Shown here piece after piece: positions 1-9,272 of a stretch of DNA of 64,000 nucleotides. The stretch lies in assembly GCF_004217315.1 (NCBI RefSeq), contig NZ_SGWR01000004.1, forward strand, positions 392,718-456,717, read 5' to 3'. Each line of letters opens with the position of its first letter. Position 1 is the stretch's first letter. Made by a program: the position numbers and the translations under genes. The DNA comes from Corticibacter populi (GTDB lineage: Bacteria > Pseudomonadota > Gammaproteobacteria > Burkholderiales > Burkholderiaceae_C). The notes under the pieces are model-generated. The model saw only the letters and a list, made by a program, of their open reading frames with translations, did not search any database and had not been told where the DNA came from.

Positions 1-747
1 CTGCCCGAAACCGGCGAGCGGTTCGAGGGCATCTTGCCACCGGCCGCGCCCGGCCCGGCCTTCGCGCTGCGCAAGCGCGCCGTGAGCATCATCGGACTGG
101 ATCGCTACGTCGCCGACGGCATCCTGACCACCGGGCAGGCGGACTTTCTGCGCCGCGCCGTGCGCGAGCGCCAGAACATCCTAATCGCCGGGGCGACGAG
201 CAGCGGCAAGACCACGCTGGCGAACGCGCTGCTGGCCGAGATTGCCGCCACCGGAGACCGCGTGCTGGTGCTCGAAGACACCATCGAGCTGCAATGCGCC
301 GCCCGCGACCACGTTCCGCTACGCACCCGCGCAGGCGTCGTGTCCATGACCGAGCTGGTACGCGCCACGATGCGCCTGCGGCCCGACCGCGTGATCGTCG
401 GTGAAGTGCGCGGCGGCGAAGCCCTCGACTTGGTGAAAGTGTGGGGCACCGGCCATCCGGGCGGCATCGCCACGATCCACGCCGGTTCCGCGCTGGGCGC
501 GCTGCTGCGCCTGGAGCAACTGATTCTCGAAGTGGCGGTGAACCTGCCGCGTGCGCTGATCGCAGAAGCGGTCAACGTCGTCATCCACATCGACGGGCGT
601 GGCCGCAAGCGCCGCGTCAAAAGCATTGCCCGTGTCGTTGGCTTTGACGGAAACGGGTATCGCCTAGCGGACGCGCTGGAAACCTTGTTTCCCGGGCCGT
701 CGCCGCTTTCTTTCCCATCCATTGACCAACCTGGAGAACTGTCATGA
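1..747 (+). CDS. trbB: TrbB conjugal transfer ATPase, 5' truncated by the window
   Basis: The reading frame is open from base 1, so this is the C-terminal part (248 codons) of a VirB11/TrbB-type secretion ATPase that powers pilus assembly and substrate transfer at the inner membrane. The Walker A loop GATSSGKTT lies near bases 190-220. An Asp box (LVLEDTIEL) and a Walker B-like RPDRVIVGEVRGGEA follow, with the conserved GHPGGIATIHAG histidine box at about 450-490. The gene ends 4 bases into trbC (overlap at 744-747), the usual P-type order. The family is clear; the real start is outside the window. The first in-window start-like codon (TTG at 34) is not the true start because the upstream residues already match the family. 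Confidence 0.95.
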   Translation: MPETGERFEGILPPAAPGPAFALRKRAVSIIGLDRYVADGILTTGQADFLRRAVRERQNILIAGATSSGKTTLANALLAEIAATGDRVLVLEDTIELQCAARDHVPLRTRAGVVSMTELVRATMRLRPDRVIVGEVRGGEALDLVKVWGTGHPGGIATIHAGSALGALLRLEQLILEVAVNLPRALIAEAVNVVIHIDGRGRKRRVKSIARVVGFDGNGYRLADALETLFPGPSPLSFPSIDQPGELS

Positions 748-1118
748 CGCAGATGCACGCTCACGCTTTCCGCTTTTCTATCAATCCTCTTCACCGCCTG
801 CGCTGCCTGGCCCGTCCGGCGGGGAAAGGGTTGCTGCTCGCTGCGTTGCTGCTGTTCCTGGCCGGTACGGCACAGGCATCCGGTTCCTCGATGCCCTGGG
901 AAGGCCCGCTGCAATCCATCCTCGAATCCATCCAGGGGCCGGTGGCACGCATCGTCGCGGTGATCATCATTATCGCCACTGGCCTCGCACTCGCCTTCGG
1001 CGATACGTCGGGCGGCTTCCGCAAGCTGATCCAGATCGTGTTCGGGTTGAGCATCGCATTCGCCGCGTCCTCGTTCTTCCTGTCGTTCTTCTCGTTCTCC
1101 GGCGGGGCCATCGTATGA
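744..1118 (+). CDS. trbC: TrbC pilin subunit precursor
   Basis: 124-residue VirB2/TrbC-type propilin. A hydrophobic signal segment (about residues 28-46, ending ...GTAQA) is followed by a short mature part with two membrane helices (about residues 68-84 and 98-116) and a glycine-containing loop FGDTSGGF. The mature subunit would be exported to the inner membrane and polymerised into the conjugative pilus. The start overlaps the trbB stop by 4 bases and its own stop overlaps trbD by 4, indicating translational coupling. Length and position fit the Tn4371/RP4 trb order. Confidence 0.93.
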   Translation: MTQMHAHAFRFSINPLHRLRCLARPAGKGLLLAALLLFLAGTAQASGSSMPWEGPLQSILESIQGPVARIVAVIIIIATGLALAFGDTSGGFRKLIQIVFGLSIAFAASSFFLSFFSFSGGAIV

Positions 1119-1384
1119 GCACGGGCAATGATCTTCCGGGCTTCGAGGTGCCGCTGCATCGCTCACTGACCGAACCGATCCTCATGGGTGGTGCGCCGCG
1201 CACCGTGGCAATCGCCAACGGCACGCTGGCCGCCGCCGTCGGGCTGGGCCTGCAATTGTGGATTCCCGGCGTAGTGCTCTGGATCGTTGGCCATTCGCTG
1301 GCCGTCTGGGGCGCGCGCGTCGATCCGCAGTTCATGCAGGTCTTCGCCCGGCACATCAAGCACAAGCCGCTGCTGGACGTGTGA
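1115..1384 (+). CDS. trbD: TrbD conjugal transfer membrane protein
   Basis: 89-residue VirB3-type inner-membrane protein that works with the TrbE ATPase in pilus biogenesis. The start ATG at 1115 overlaps the trbC stop (ATGA). The N-terminus LPGFEVPLHRSLTEPILMGGAPR is the typical VirB3/TrbD lead-in, followed by two closely spaced hydrophobic segments (about residues 32-46 and 49-64). A longer in-frame extension back to 722 exists but would overlap trbC entirely and has no membrane-protein character, so the short form is chosen. Confidence 0.92.
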   Translation: MSTGNDLPGFEVPLHRSLTEPILMGGAPRTVAIANGTLAAAVGLGLQLWIPGVVLWIVGHSLAVWGARVDPQFMQVFARHIKHKPLLDV

Positions 1385-1396
1385 CGAGATGCCGAC

Positions 1397-3829
1397 ATGC
1401 TGAACATTGCCGAATACCGCCAGCGGCCTGCGCTGCTGGCTGACTGGTTGCCCTGGGCTGGACTGATCGCGCCGGGCGTCGTCTTGAACAAGGACGGTTC
1501 GTTCCAGCGAACAGCACGCTTTCGCGGGCCGGATCTGGATAGCGCCACGCAAGGCGAGTTGGTTGCTACGTCGGCGCGACTGAATAATGCGCTACGTCGC
1601 CTTGGAGCGGGGTGGGCGCTATTCATTGAGGCCGAGCGTCGTGCTGCCGCCGACTATCCGCATTCCGAATTCCCTGAACCACTGTCCTGGCTGGTGGACG
1701 AGGAACGCCGCGCGGCCTTCGAGGAATCGGGCCATCACTTCGAGAGCGCTTATCACCTGACGCTGGCCTACCTGCCGCCAGAGGAATCCCACGCTCGCGC
1801 CGCCAAGATGCTCTACGAGAACGCACCGGGCGATGGCGTGGACTGGCGGGGCAGGCTCGATGCCTTCGTGGCGGAAACGGATCGAGTCTTTGACCTGCTG
1901 GATGGCGTCATGCCGGAAATCGACTGGCTGGACGATGCGCAGACGCTGACTTACCTGCATTCGACCATCTCGACGCGACGCTACCGCGTGGACGTGCCCG
2001 AAGTGCCGTTCCACATCGACGCGCTGCTGACCGACTCCGCGCTGATCGGCGGCCTCGCGCCCACGCTGGGCGACCAGCACCTGCGGGTGGTGTCGGTGCG
2101 GGGCTTCCCGACTTCGACCTGGCCGGGGATTCTGGACGATCTCAACCGCCTGGGCTTTGCCTATCGCTGGTCAACCCGGTTCCTCTGCCTCGACAAAGCC
2201 GAGGCGGAAAAGGAACTCGGCCGCCTGCGCCGCCAGTGGTTTGCCAAGCGTAAGAACGTCATTGCGCTGCTGCGCGAAACGATCTTCCAGCAGGAAAGCC
2301 CGCTGGTGGATACCGATGCCAGCAACAAGGCGGCCGATGCCGACGCCGCCTTGCAGGAGCTGGGCAGCGATCAGGTGTCTTTCGGGTACCTGACGGCCAC
2401 CGTCACCGTGATGGACACAGATGCCGCCGTTGCTGATGAAAAGCTGCGCATGGTGGAGCGCGTCGTCCAGGGCCGGGGCTTCGTCACCATCCCCGAAACC
2501 TTGAACGCAGTGGATGCCTGGCTATCGTCCATCCCCGGAAACGCCTATGCCAATGTGCGTCAGCCCATCGTCTCGACACTGAACTTGGCACACATGATGC
2601 CGGTGTCTGCTGTATGGGCAGGGCCAGAGAAGAATGCGCACCTGGACGGCCCGCCGATGATCGTCACCCGCACCGATGGCGCGACGCCTTTTCGGTTGGT
2701 GACACACATCGGCGATGTGGGCCACACGTTGGTGGCCGGGCCGACCGGCATGGGCAAGTCAGTCCTGCTTGCCACGCTGGCGATGCAGTTCCGCCGTTAC
2801 CCCGGTTCCCGCATCTTTGCCTTCGACATGGGCCGTTCGATGCGCGCCACCATCCTCGGGCTGGGCGGCGAGCATTACGACCTGGGCAACGATGGCGAGA
2901 TTGCATTCCAGCCGTTGGCCCATATCGACCAGGAAGGCTATCGCACCTGGGCCGCCGAATGGATCGAAGGCCGCCTGCTGCACGAAGGGGTGACAGTCGG
3001 CCCGGATGAGAAGGCGGTCATCTGGTCGGCACTCGGTAGTCTGGCGGGCGCGCCGGTGGAACAACGCACGCTGACCGGGTTCTCGGTGCTGCTGCAATCG
3101 AATGCGCTGCGGCAGGCGCTATCTCCCTATGTGCTGGGTGGCGCGCACGGCAAGCTGCTGGACGCAGATTCAGATCGGCTGGGCACGGGTTCCGTGCAGT
3201 GCTTCGAGATGGAAGAATTGATGCACAGCAAGGCGGCGGTGCTGGCCGTTCTGGGGTATCTATTCGCGCGCTTCGATGAGCGCTTCGACGGCGCGCCGAC
3301 GTTGCTGATTCTGGATGAAGCCTGGCTGTTTCTCGATGACCCGGTATTCGCTGCGCGTATCCGCCAGTGGCTCAAGACACTGCGCAAGAAGAACGTGTCG
3401 GTGATCTTCGCCACGCAGAGTTTGGCCGACATCAAGGATTCGAGCATCGCTCCGGCAGTGATCGAAAGCTGCGCCAGTCGCATATTCCTTCCGAACCCGC
3501 AGGCGACCGAACCGCAGATTCGCACGATCTACGAAGGTTTTGGACTGAATTCGCGGCAAATCGAGATCGTGGCGACTGCACAGCCCAAGCGTGACTACTA
3601 CTACCAATCGCGCCTGGGCAATCGCCTGTTCGACCTTGACCTGGGGCCGGCCACCTTGGCCTTTGCAGACGCGTCGTCTCCGCAAGACCAACGCGGTATC
3701 GACCAAATGTTGACCCAGGCTGGCGCTCCTGGCTTCGCCGGTGCTTGGCTGCGCCATCGCGGCCTGGATTGGGCGGCCGACTTGATGCCTTCTTTCTTCG
3801 CTTCTCAACCAACGGAGATTTCATCGTGA
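1397..3829 (+). CDS. trbE: TrbE (VirB4-type) conjugal transfer ATPase
   Basis: 810-residue VirB4/CagE-family ATPase, full length for TrbE. The N-terminal CagE domain is followed by the Walker A loop AGPTGMGKS at about residues 447-455 and Walker B LLILDEAWLF at about 635-644. A downstream FATQSLADI box is characteristic of VirB4 proteins. It energises pilus assembly at the inner membrane together with TrbB and TrbD. It lies 12 bases after trbD, and its stop (3827-3829) overlaps the GTG start proposed for trbJ. No frameshift or missing motif is seen. Confidence 0.96.
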   Translation: MLNIAEYRQRPALLADWLPWAGLIAPGVVLNKDGSFQRTARFRGPDLDSATQGELVATSARLNNALRRLGAGWALFIEAERRAAADYPHSEFPEPLSWLVDEERRAAFEESGHHFESAYHLTLAYLPPEESHARAAKMLYENAPGDGVDWRGRLDAFVAETDRVFDLLDGVMPEIDWLDDAQTLTYLHSTISTRRYRVDVPEVPFHIDALLTDSALIGGLAPTLGDQHLRVVSVRGFPTSTWPGILDDLNRLGFAYRWSTRFLCLDKAEAEKELGRLRRQWFAKRKNVIALLRETIFQQESPLVDTDASNKAADADAALQELGSDQVSFGYLTATVTVMDTDAAVADEKLRMVERVVQGRGFVTIPETLNAVDAWLSSIPGNAYANVRQPIVSTLNLAHMMPVSAVWAGPEKNAHLDGPPMIVTRTDGATPFRLVTHIGDVGHTLVAGPTGMGKSVLLATLAMQFRRYPGSRIFAFDMGRSMRATILGLGGEHYDLGNDGEIAFQPLAHIDQEGYRTWAAEWIEGRLLHEGVTVGPDEKAVIWSALGSLAGAPVEQRTLTGFSVLLQSNALRQALSPYVLGGAHGKLLDADSDRLGTGSVQCFEMEELMHSKAAVLAVLGYLFARFDERFDGAPTLLILDEAWLFLDDPVFAARIRQWLKTLRKKNVSVIFATQSLADIKDSSIAPAVIESCASRIFLPNPQATEPQIRTIYEGFGLNSRQIEIVATAQPKRDYYYQSRLGNRLFDLDLGPATLAFADASSPQDQRGIDQMLTQAGAPGFAGAWLRHRGLDWAADLMPSFFASQPTEISS

Positions 3830-4572
3830 AGTCCAAGACCCATTTGCTGTCCGCTTCTCTCGCTGCCGTGCTGTCTGTGTCGCTGCTAGCCATGCAGCCT
3901 GCATCCGCCATCACGGTGTTCGATCCGGCCAATTTCGTTCAAAACACGCTGACGGCCATCCGCACGCTGGAAGAAATCAACAACCAGATCAAGCAGCTTC
4001 AAAATGAGGCGCAGATGCTGATCAATCAGGCGCGCAATCTTGCCAGCCTGCCGTCCAGCGTGGTCGGCCAGTTGCGCGCCAATCTGGCGACGACCGAGCG
4101 GCTGATTGCCCAGGCCAAGGGGTTAGCCTATGACGTGACGAATTTCGATCAGGAGTTCGCGCGCCTGTATCCCGAGCAGTACGCCGCCACCGTCAGCGGC
4201 GACCAGATGTTCCGCGACGCGCAAGAGCGTTGGAAGAACACGATCAATGGCTTGCAGACCACCATGCAGATGCAGGCGCAGGTATCGCAGAACCTGGGTG
4301 AAGACGAAAGCGTGCTGGCAGACTTGGTGGGCAAGAGCCAGTCGGCCCAAGGTGCGCTGCAAGCCATGCAGGCCATGAACCAGTTGCTGGCCTTGCAGGC
4401 CAAGCAGTCGATCCAGTCGCAGCGGCTCCAGATCACGCAAGACCGGGCCGCCTCGCTGGAACTGGCGCGGCAAGCGGCGGCCACCGAGCGTGCCCGCGAA
4501 GTGCGGCGGCGCTTCCTGGGCACCGGCACGCCGTACACGCCGCAGACCGTCAATTTCTACAACAACAACTGA
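3826..4572 (+). CDS. trbJ: TrbJ (VirB5-like) mating-pair protein
   Basis: 248-residue periplasmic protein. The chosen start is GTG at 3826, overlapping the trbE stop (GTGA), because it gives a clean signal peptide (KSKTHLLSAS... ending MQPASA) directly after a GGAG-like sequence. The upstream ATG at 3745 would add residues antagonistic to a signal peptide. The mature protein is a long helical/coiled-coil domain rich in Gln, Asn and Ala (EEINNQIKQLQNEAQML), as in TrbJ/VirB5, which sits at or near the pilus tip and mediates mating contact. trbK follows after 11 bases. Confidence 0.9.
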   Translation: MKSKTHLLSASLAAVLSVSLLAMQPASAITVFDPANFVQNTLTAIRTLEEINNQIKQLQNEAQMLINQARNLASLPSSVVGQLRANLATTERLIAQAKGLAYDVTNFDQEFARLYPEQYAATVSGDQMFRDAQERWKNTINGLQTTMQMQAQVSQNLGEDESVLADLVGKSQSAQGALQAMQAMNQLLALQAKQSIQSQRLQITQDRAASLELARQAAATERAREVRRRFLGTGTPYTPQTVNFYNNN

Positions 4573-4583
4573 CGGAGGCGGCC

Positions 4584-4904
4584 ATGCGATGCGCTTTCGT
4601 CCTGCTGGCCGTGTTGCTGACCGCTTGCGGTCAGCAGCCAGCCGAGAACCTGACCGATGCCTTGGCAGCCGATCCCGTGCGGCTCAAAGCGCTGCGAGCG
4701 CAATGTGCAGCGAATCGGCTGGCAGTGGGCGAAGACGCCTGCGGTGCTGCTTCCGAAGCGTTCCGCCAACGTTTCTTCTCCGGCCACACCGGGCCGGACG
4801 AATACAACTCGCTGGCCGAACTGCCGCCGATTCCTGCCAGCTTCGATGAGCCTATCGGCGACAACGAAGCAGCGGACATGCCTGCGCAGGAGGACACGCC
4901 ATGA
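4584..4904 (+). CDS. trbK: TrbK small lipoprotein (entry-exclusion type)
   Basis: 106-residue lipoprotein. The N-terminal signal MRCAFVLLAVLLTACG carries a clear lipobox (LTAC|G), followed by a short charged domain with three further cysteines or conserved small motifs (RAQCAANRLAVGEDAC). In P-type systems the lipoprotein between trbJ and trbL is TrbK, which blocks redundant mating into cells that already carry the element. The exclusion role is from family and position, not from a recognisable catalytic feature. Its stop overlaps the trbL start by 4 bases. Confidence 0.8.
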   Translation: MRCAFVLLAVLLTACGQQPAENLTDALAADPVRLKALRAQCAANRLAVGEDACGAASEAFRQRFFSGHTGPDEYNSLAELPPIPASFDEPIGDNEAADMPAQEDTP

Positions 4905-6268
4905 ATGATGTGACCATCATCGACAAGTTCCTCGATACGTTCTCGCGCTACATCGACTCGGGTTTCGGACTGCTGCAAGGTGAAGTGGCGTTCCTGACGG
5001 CCACGCTGATCGTCATCGACATGACGATTGCGGGCCTGCACTGGGCCATGAGCCACGCCACCGGCCAGGGCGAGGACGTGATTGCCAAGCTGCTGCGCAA
5101 GGTGCTTTACGTCGGTGCCTTCGCCTACATCCTCAATAACTTCAACTGGCTGGCCGGCATTGTCTTCCGGTCGTTCGCCGGCCTGGGCCTGACGGCCACC
5201 GGCTCGACCCTGACGATGGAGAACTTCCTGAAACCGGGCCAACTGGCGAAGACCGGCATCGACGCTGGAGCGCCGATCCTGGAGCAGATCGGTGACCTGG
5301 CTGGCTTCCCCGAGGTGTTCGTGAACCTCGATCCGATCATGGTGCTGTTCCTGGCTTGGCTGGTGGTGATCCTGTGCTTCTTCGTGTTGGCCGTGCAGCT
5401 TTTCATCACCCTGATCGAGTTCAAGCTGACCACACTCGCGGGCTTCGTACTGGTGCCGTTCGCGCTTTGGAACAAGACCTCGTTTCTTGCGGAAAAGGTG
5501 CTCGGCAACGTGGTGTCGTCGGGCATCAAGGTCCTGGTACTGGCCGTCATCGTCGGCATTGGTTCGGGACTGTTCGCCGACTTCCAGACCGTGCCGGATG
5601 AACCTTCCATCGACCACGCCTTGGTGGTGATGCTCGCTTCATTGGCCTTGCTGGCGTTGGGCATCTTTGGGCCAGGCATTGCGACCGGCCTGGTATCCGG
5701 AGCGCCGCAGTTGGGTGCGGGCGCAATGGCAGGCGCTGCTGTCGGTGCAGCCGGTACGGCGGTTGCCATTGGGGCCGCCGCAACTGGCGTAGGCGGTGCC
5801 GTCGCTGCCGGGGCGCGCATGGCTCCTGCTGCCGCCAAGTTGGCTGGCAGCGGCGCGAAGGCTGCTACGTCCACGCTGGGTAGTGCTCGCTCGGCATTTC
5901 AGGCTGGCTCCGCCGCTGCGGGTGGTGGAGCCAAAGGCGCAATGGCTGGCCTAGGCAACGTTGCCAAGACCGGTGCACAGGCCGCGGGCAAGAAAGTGGG
6001 CGCTGGAGCCAAGGCCGCTGCCGGAAAGATGGCCAGCCCCTTCCGCGAAGGGTGGAACGGCTCAGGCGCTGGCGTAGCGACAGGAGCAGCACCAGGCGCG
6101 GCCAGTGGAAACGGTGCCTCCAACGCGCAACAACAGCCCGCCTGGGCCAAGCGCCTGCACCGACGCCAGCAGATCACCCATGCAGCGACGACTGCTGCCC
6201 ACACGCTGCGCGGTGGTGACGGTGGCGGTTCCGGGCAAGGCCCGAGCTTGCGTGATTCCGACTCTTGA
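4901..6268 (+). CDS. trbL: TrbL polytopic membrane channel component
   Basis: 455-residue VirB6/TrbL-type inner-membrane protein. There are roughly six hydrophobic segments in the first 280 residues (for example around residues 28-50, 75-90, 145-175, 180-195, 205-225 and 240-265). A long low-complexity Ala/Gly-rich C-terminal tail (about residues 265-400) and a charged end follow. It forms part of the conjugative translocation pore. The Gly/Ala tail is normal for TrbL of Tn4371-like elements. It is coupled to trbK by an ATGA overlap, and trbF follows after 18 bases. Confidence 0.93.
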   Translation: MNDVTIIDKFLDTFSRYIDSGFGLLQGEVAFLTATLIVIDMTIAGLHWAMSHATGQGEDVIAKLLRKVLYVGAFAYILNNFNWLAGIVFRSFAGLGLTATGSTLTMENFLKPGQLAKTGIDAGAPILEQIGDLAGFPEVFVNLDPIMVLFLAWLVVILCFFVLAVQLFITLIEFKLTTLAGFVLVPFALWNKTSFLAEKVLGNVVSSGIKVLVLAVIVGIGSGLFADFQTVPDEPSIDHALVVMLASLALLALGIFGPGIATGLVSGAPQLGAGAMAGAAVGAAGTAVAIGAAATGVGGAVAAGARMAPAAAKLAGSGAKAATSTLGSARSAFQAGSAAAGGGAKGAMAGLGNVAKTGAQAAGKKVGAGAKAAAGKMASPFREGWNGSGAGVATGAAPGAASGNGASNAQQQPAWAKRLHRRQQITHAATTAAHTLRGGDGGGSGQGPSLRDSDS

Positions 6269-6286
6269 CCATTAGGAGAAACATCC

Positions 6287-6991
6287 ATGCGATTCAAACG
6301 ACCGCAGGTGCGCTACGCCGATATGCCGCAGCCTGCCACCCCATATCAAGCTGCCGCACAGGTCTGGGACGACCGTATCGGCTCAGCCCGCGTGCAGGCC
6401 AAGAACTGGCGTTTCATGGCCTTTGGTTGTCTGGTGCTGGCGTTGTTGATGGCCGGCGGTCTGGTCTGGCGATCGGCGCAGTCCATCGTGACGCCTTACG
6501 TCATTGAGGTCGATCAGGCCGGACAGGTGCGCGCCGTCGGTGAAGCCGCCACACCGTACCGGCCTGCCGATGCGCAGATCGCGCACCACCTGGCACGCTT
6601 CGTTGGCATGGTGCGTTCGCTGTCCATTGATCCCATCGTGGTGCGGCAGAACTGGCTCGACGCCTACGACTACACCACCGACAAGGGTGCGGCGGTGCTC
6701 AACGACTACGCCAGCAAGAACGATCCCTTCGCCCGCATCGGCAAGGAGTCGGTGACGGTGCAGATCACCAGCGTGACCCGCGCCAGCGACACGTCTTTCA
6801 ACGTGCGCTGGACGGAACAGCGATTCGTCAACGGTGCCGCCGCTGGCACCGAGCGGTGGAACGCCGTGCTTTCCACCGTCCTGCAAACCCCGCGCACCGA
6901 GCAACGCCTGCGCAAGAACCCGCTGGGCATCTACGTCAACGGCCTGTCGTGGAGCCGCGAACTGGATTCGTCCGAAGGAGCCAAGCCATGA
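6287..6991 (+). CDS. trbF: TrbF (VirB8-like) conjugal transfer protein
   Basis: 234-residue bitopic inner-membrane protein of the VirB8/TrbF family, an assembly factor of the mating-pair bridge. A cytoplasmic N-terminus with the P-type signature RVQAKNWRFMAF precedes one membrane helix (about residues 45-63). A periplasmic NTF2-like domain containing RQNWLDAYDYTTDKGA and FNVRWTEQRF comes next. It is preceded by AGGAG at about 6275. The stop overlaps the trbG start by 4 bases. Confidence 0.94.
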   Translation: MRFKRPQVRYADMPQPATPYQAAAQVWDDRIGSARVQAKNWRFMAFGCLVLALLMAGGLVWRSAQSIVTPYVIEVDQAGQVRAVGEAATPYRPADAQIAHHLARFVGMVRSLSIDPIVVRQNWLDAYDYTTDKGAAVLNDYASKNDPFARIGKESVTVQITSVTRASDTSFNVRWTEQRFVNGAAAGTERWNAVLSTVLQTPRTEQRLRKNPLGIYVNGLSWSRELDSSEGAKP

Positions 6992-8001
6992 ACGCACTTT
7001 TCCGTAAATCCGTTTTCCCGTTGATCCTGCTGGCCTCGACTGTTCTGTTCTCGGGCTGCGCCTCGCAGGGCAAGCCGCCGCCGTCCATCTCGCTTGATGA
7101 GCCTGTGCAGGCGCAGCCGCTGCCCGAGCCGCCTGCGCTGGTGGAGGTTGTCACTGTGCCCGAGCCGCTGGCGCTGCTGGCGCAGTTGAAGCCGTTGCCC
7201 GAGGCGGACGCGGCCCCGGCTACGCCGGAACCTGCCGACGAGAAGGTGCGTGTTTCGCGTGCGAATGCCGAGGCGCGCATCGCGCCCACGCGCGAGGGCT
7301 ACGTCAATGCAATTCAGGTGTGGCCTTTCATCGATGGCGCGCTCTATCAGGTCTATGCCGCGCCGGGGCGCGTGACCGTGGTTTCGCTCCAGCCGGGCGA
7401 AGAACTGGTGACTGTTGCAGCAGGTGATACCGTGCGCTGGATCGTTGGCGACACGTCCAGCGGCAGCGGCGCCGACCTGCGCGTCAATGTGCTGGTGAAG
7501 CCCATCCGCTCGGGCCTGAAAACCAATCTGGTCATCACTACCAGCCGCCGAACGTACCTGCTGGAGCTGACCTCGACCGAAAAGGCGTGGATGGCGTCGG
7601 TGTCCTGGGACTACCCGAAAGACCGGATGCTGGCTTTGCAGCGCCAGGCGCAGGCGGCCAGCGCCGCCGCGCCGGTCGATACCGGCTTGTCGCTGGAGAA
7701 GATCCGCTTCCGCTACGCGGTCAGCGGCAGCAATCCGCCGTGGAAGCCGCTGCGCGCCTTCGATGACGGCGAGAAGGTCTATATCCAGTTTCCGCCGGGC
7801 ATCGCGCAAGGCGACCTGCCGCCGCTGTTCGTCATCGGTGCGCAGGGCGACGGGCAACTGGTGAACTACCGTTTTCGCTCGCCGTACTACATCGTGGATC
7901 GGCTGTTCGGCGCGGCCGAACTGCGCCTGGGCGGGGAGGGCGGTGACGTGGTGCGGATCGAACGCACGGATGGCGTGGCCTCAAGGAGTGGGAGGAACTG
8001 A
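6988..8001 (+). CDS. trbG: TrbG (VirB9-like) outer-membrane complex protein
   Basis: 337 residues from ATG 6988. This start overlaps the trbF stop and is preceded by GAAGGAG, whereas the frame is open further upstream only as a shadow of trbF. An N-terminal lipoprotein-type signal ends LFSGC|AS, and a Pro/Glu-rich linker follows. The C-terminal VirB9/CagX-like beta domain has motifs such as VYAAPGRVTVVSLQPGEEL, TNLVITTSRRTYLLEL and the late IRFRYAVSG. It is predicted to form the outer-membrane pore ring with TrbI. It is followed by trbI with a 2-base gap. Confidence 0.93.
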   Translation: MNALFRKSVFPLILLASTVLFSGCASQGKPPPSISLDEPVQAQPLPEPPALVEVVTVPEPLALLAQLKPLPEADAAPATPEPADEKVRVSRANAEARIAPTREGYVNAIQVWPFIDGALYQVYAAPGRVTVVSLQPGEELVTVAAGDTVRWIVGDTSSGSGADLRVNVLVKPIRSGLKTNLVITTSRRTYLLELTSTEKAWMASVSWDYPKDRMLALQRQAQAASAAAPVDTGLSLEKIRFRYAVSGSNPPWKPLRAFDDGEKVYIQFPPGIAQGDLPPLFVIGAQGDGQLVNYRFRSPYYIVDRLFGAAELRLGGEGGDVVRIERTDGVASRSGRN

Positions 8002-8003
8002 CG

Positions 8004-9272
8004 ATGAGCCAGGACGACACACCCAACCTCATCACGCCACAGGCGGGCAAGGTAGCGCCCGAGGCGGTGGCGCTGCGCGCGCAACCGCGCCCGGTCACGC
8101 GCCTGAACCGGCGCACGCTGGCCATCCTCGCAGGCACCCTGTCTGTCGCCGTGCTCGGCGCGCTGATGTGGTCGCTGCAACCGCAGCGGCGCGGGGCTAA
8201 CGAGCAGAACGAGCTTTACAACGTGGATCGCGTCTCGAAGTCCGAAGGGCTGGATGCGTTGCCGGCTGACTACTCGAAGCTGCCGACCAAGGTGCCGGAG
8301 CTGGGGCCGCCGCTGCCGGGTGACCTTGGGCCGGCCATCGTGAAGTCGCAGCAGCCGGTGACGGCCGCTTACGCGGCCCCCGGCCACGATCCCGCCGACG
8401 CGCTGCGCAAGGAAGCCGAATCGGCGGCGGCATCGTCGGTGTTCTTCCGCTCGGGTTCGCAGCAAGCCGCGCCGGTGGCGCAGACGCAGGTAGCCGCTGC
8501 GCAGGGTTTCTCCGCCAATGCGGCCTTCGACCCGCTGGCGGCTGGCCCGGCCTCGACGGCGGCCCAGCCTGCCGACCCGACCGCCGTGCAGAACCAGCAA
8601 AACCAGAAAGAGGCGTTCCAGAAAGCCGGAACCACGGAAACCCGTAATTCCGGCAATCTGACCCTGCCGGCTTCGCCGTATCAGGTCATGGCCGGAACGG
8701 TGGTCGCCGGGGCGCTGGTGACAGGCATCAAGTCGGACTTGCCCGGCGACGTGATCGCCACGGTGACGGAGCCGGTCTATGACACCGCCACAGGCAAGTT
8801 CCTGCTGATCCCGCAGGGTTCGCGCATCCTGGGCAAATACAACAGCCAGGTCAGCTACGGGCAGAGCCGGGTGCAGGTGGTGTGGAATCGGATCATCCTG
8901 CCCGACACGTCTTCGCTCACGCTCGACAACTTGGCCGGCACCGACCCGGCTGGTTATGCCGGCTTGGAGGATGACGTGGACTACCACTGGGGTCGCATCT
9001 TTGCCGGTGCCGCGCTGACGACGCTGCTGGGTGTCGGTGCCGAGCTGGCCGCGCCGGAGAACCGGCAGGATGGCAACCGCATCACCATCGCCGGACGCGA
9101 CAGCGCCCAAGACAGCATCAATCAGGTCGGCCAGGAGACGACCCGGCGCAACATGAACATCCAGCCCACACTGGCGAGCCGCCCCGGCTTGCCGGTGCGC
9201 ATCATCGTCAACCGCGATCTGGTGTTGCGGCCTTATCAGCCACTGTTCTCCAACAAGAGGACTTCACCATGA
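8004..9272 (+). CDS. trbI: TrbI (VirB10-like) envelope-spanning channel protein
   Basis: 422-residue VirB10/TrbI-family protein. A short cytoplasmic N-terminus and one membrane helix (about residues 36-53) precede a Pro/Ala-rich periplasmic linker. The C-terminal TrbI beta-barrel domain has the hallmarks YQVMAGTVVAGALVTGI, FLLIPQGSRILGKY and LTLDNLAGTDPAGYAG. It links the inner-membrane ATPases to the outer-membrane ring. It is the last large gene of the trb operon, and its stop overlaps the following DUF2274 gene by 4 bases. Confidence 0.95.
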   Translation: MSQDDTPNLITPQAGKVAPEAVALRAQPRPVTRLNRRTLAILAGTLSVAVLGALMWSLQPQRRGANEQNELYNVDRVSKSEGLDALPADYSKLPTKVPELGPPLPGDLGPAIVKSQQPVTAAYAAPGHDPADALRKEAESAAASSVFFRSGSQQAAPVAQTQVAAAQGFSANAAFDPLAAGPASTAAQPADPTAVQNQQNQKEAFQKAGTTETRNSGNLTLPASPYQVMAGTVVAGALVTGIKSDLPGDVIATVTEPVYDTATGKFLLIPQGSRILGKYNSQVSYGQSRVQVVWNRIILPDTSSLTLDNLAGTDPAGYAGLEDDVDYHWGRIFAGAALTTLLGVGAELAAPENRQDGNRITIAGRDSAQDSINQVGQETTRRNMNIQPTLASRPGLPVRIIVNRDLVLRPYQPLFSNKRTSP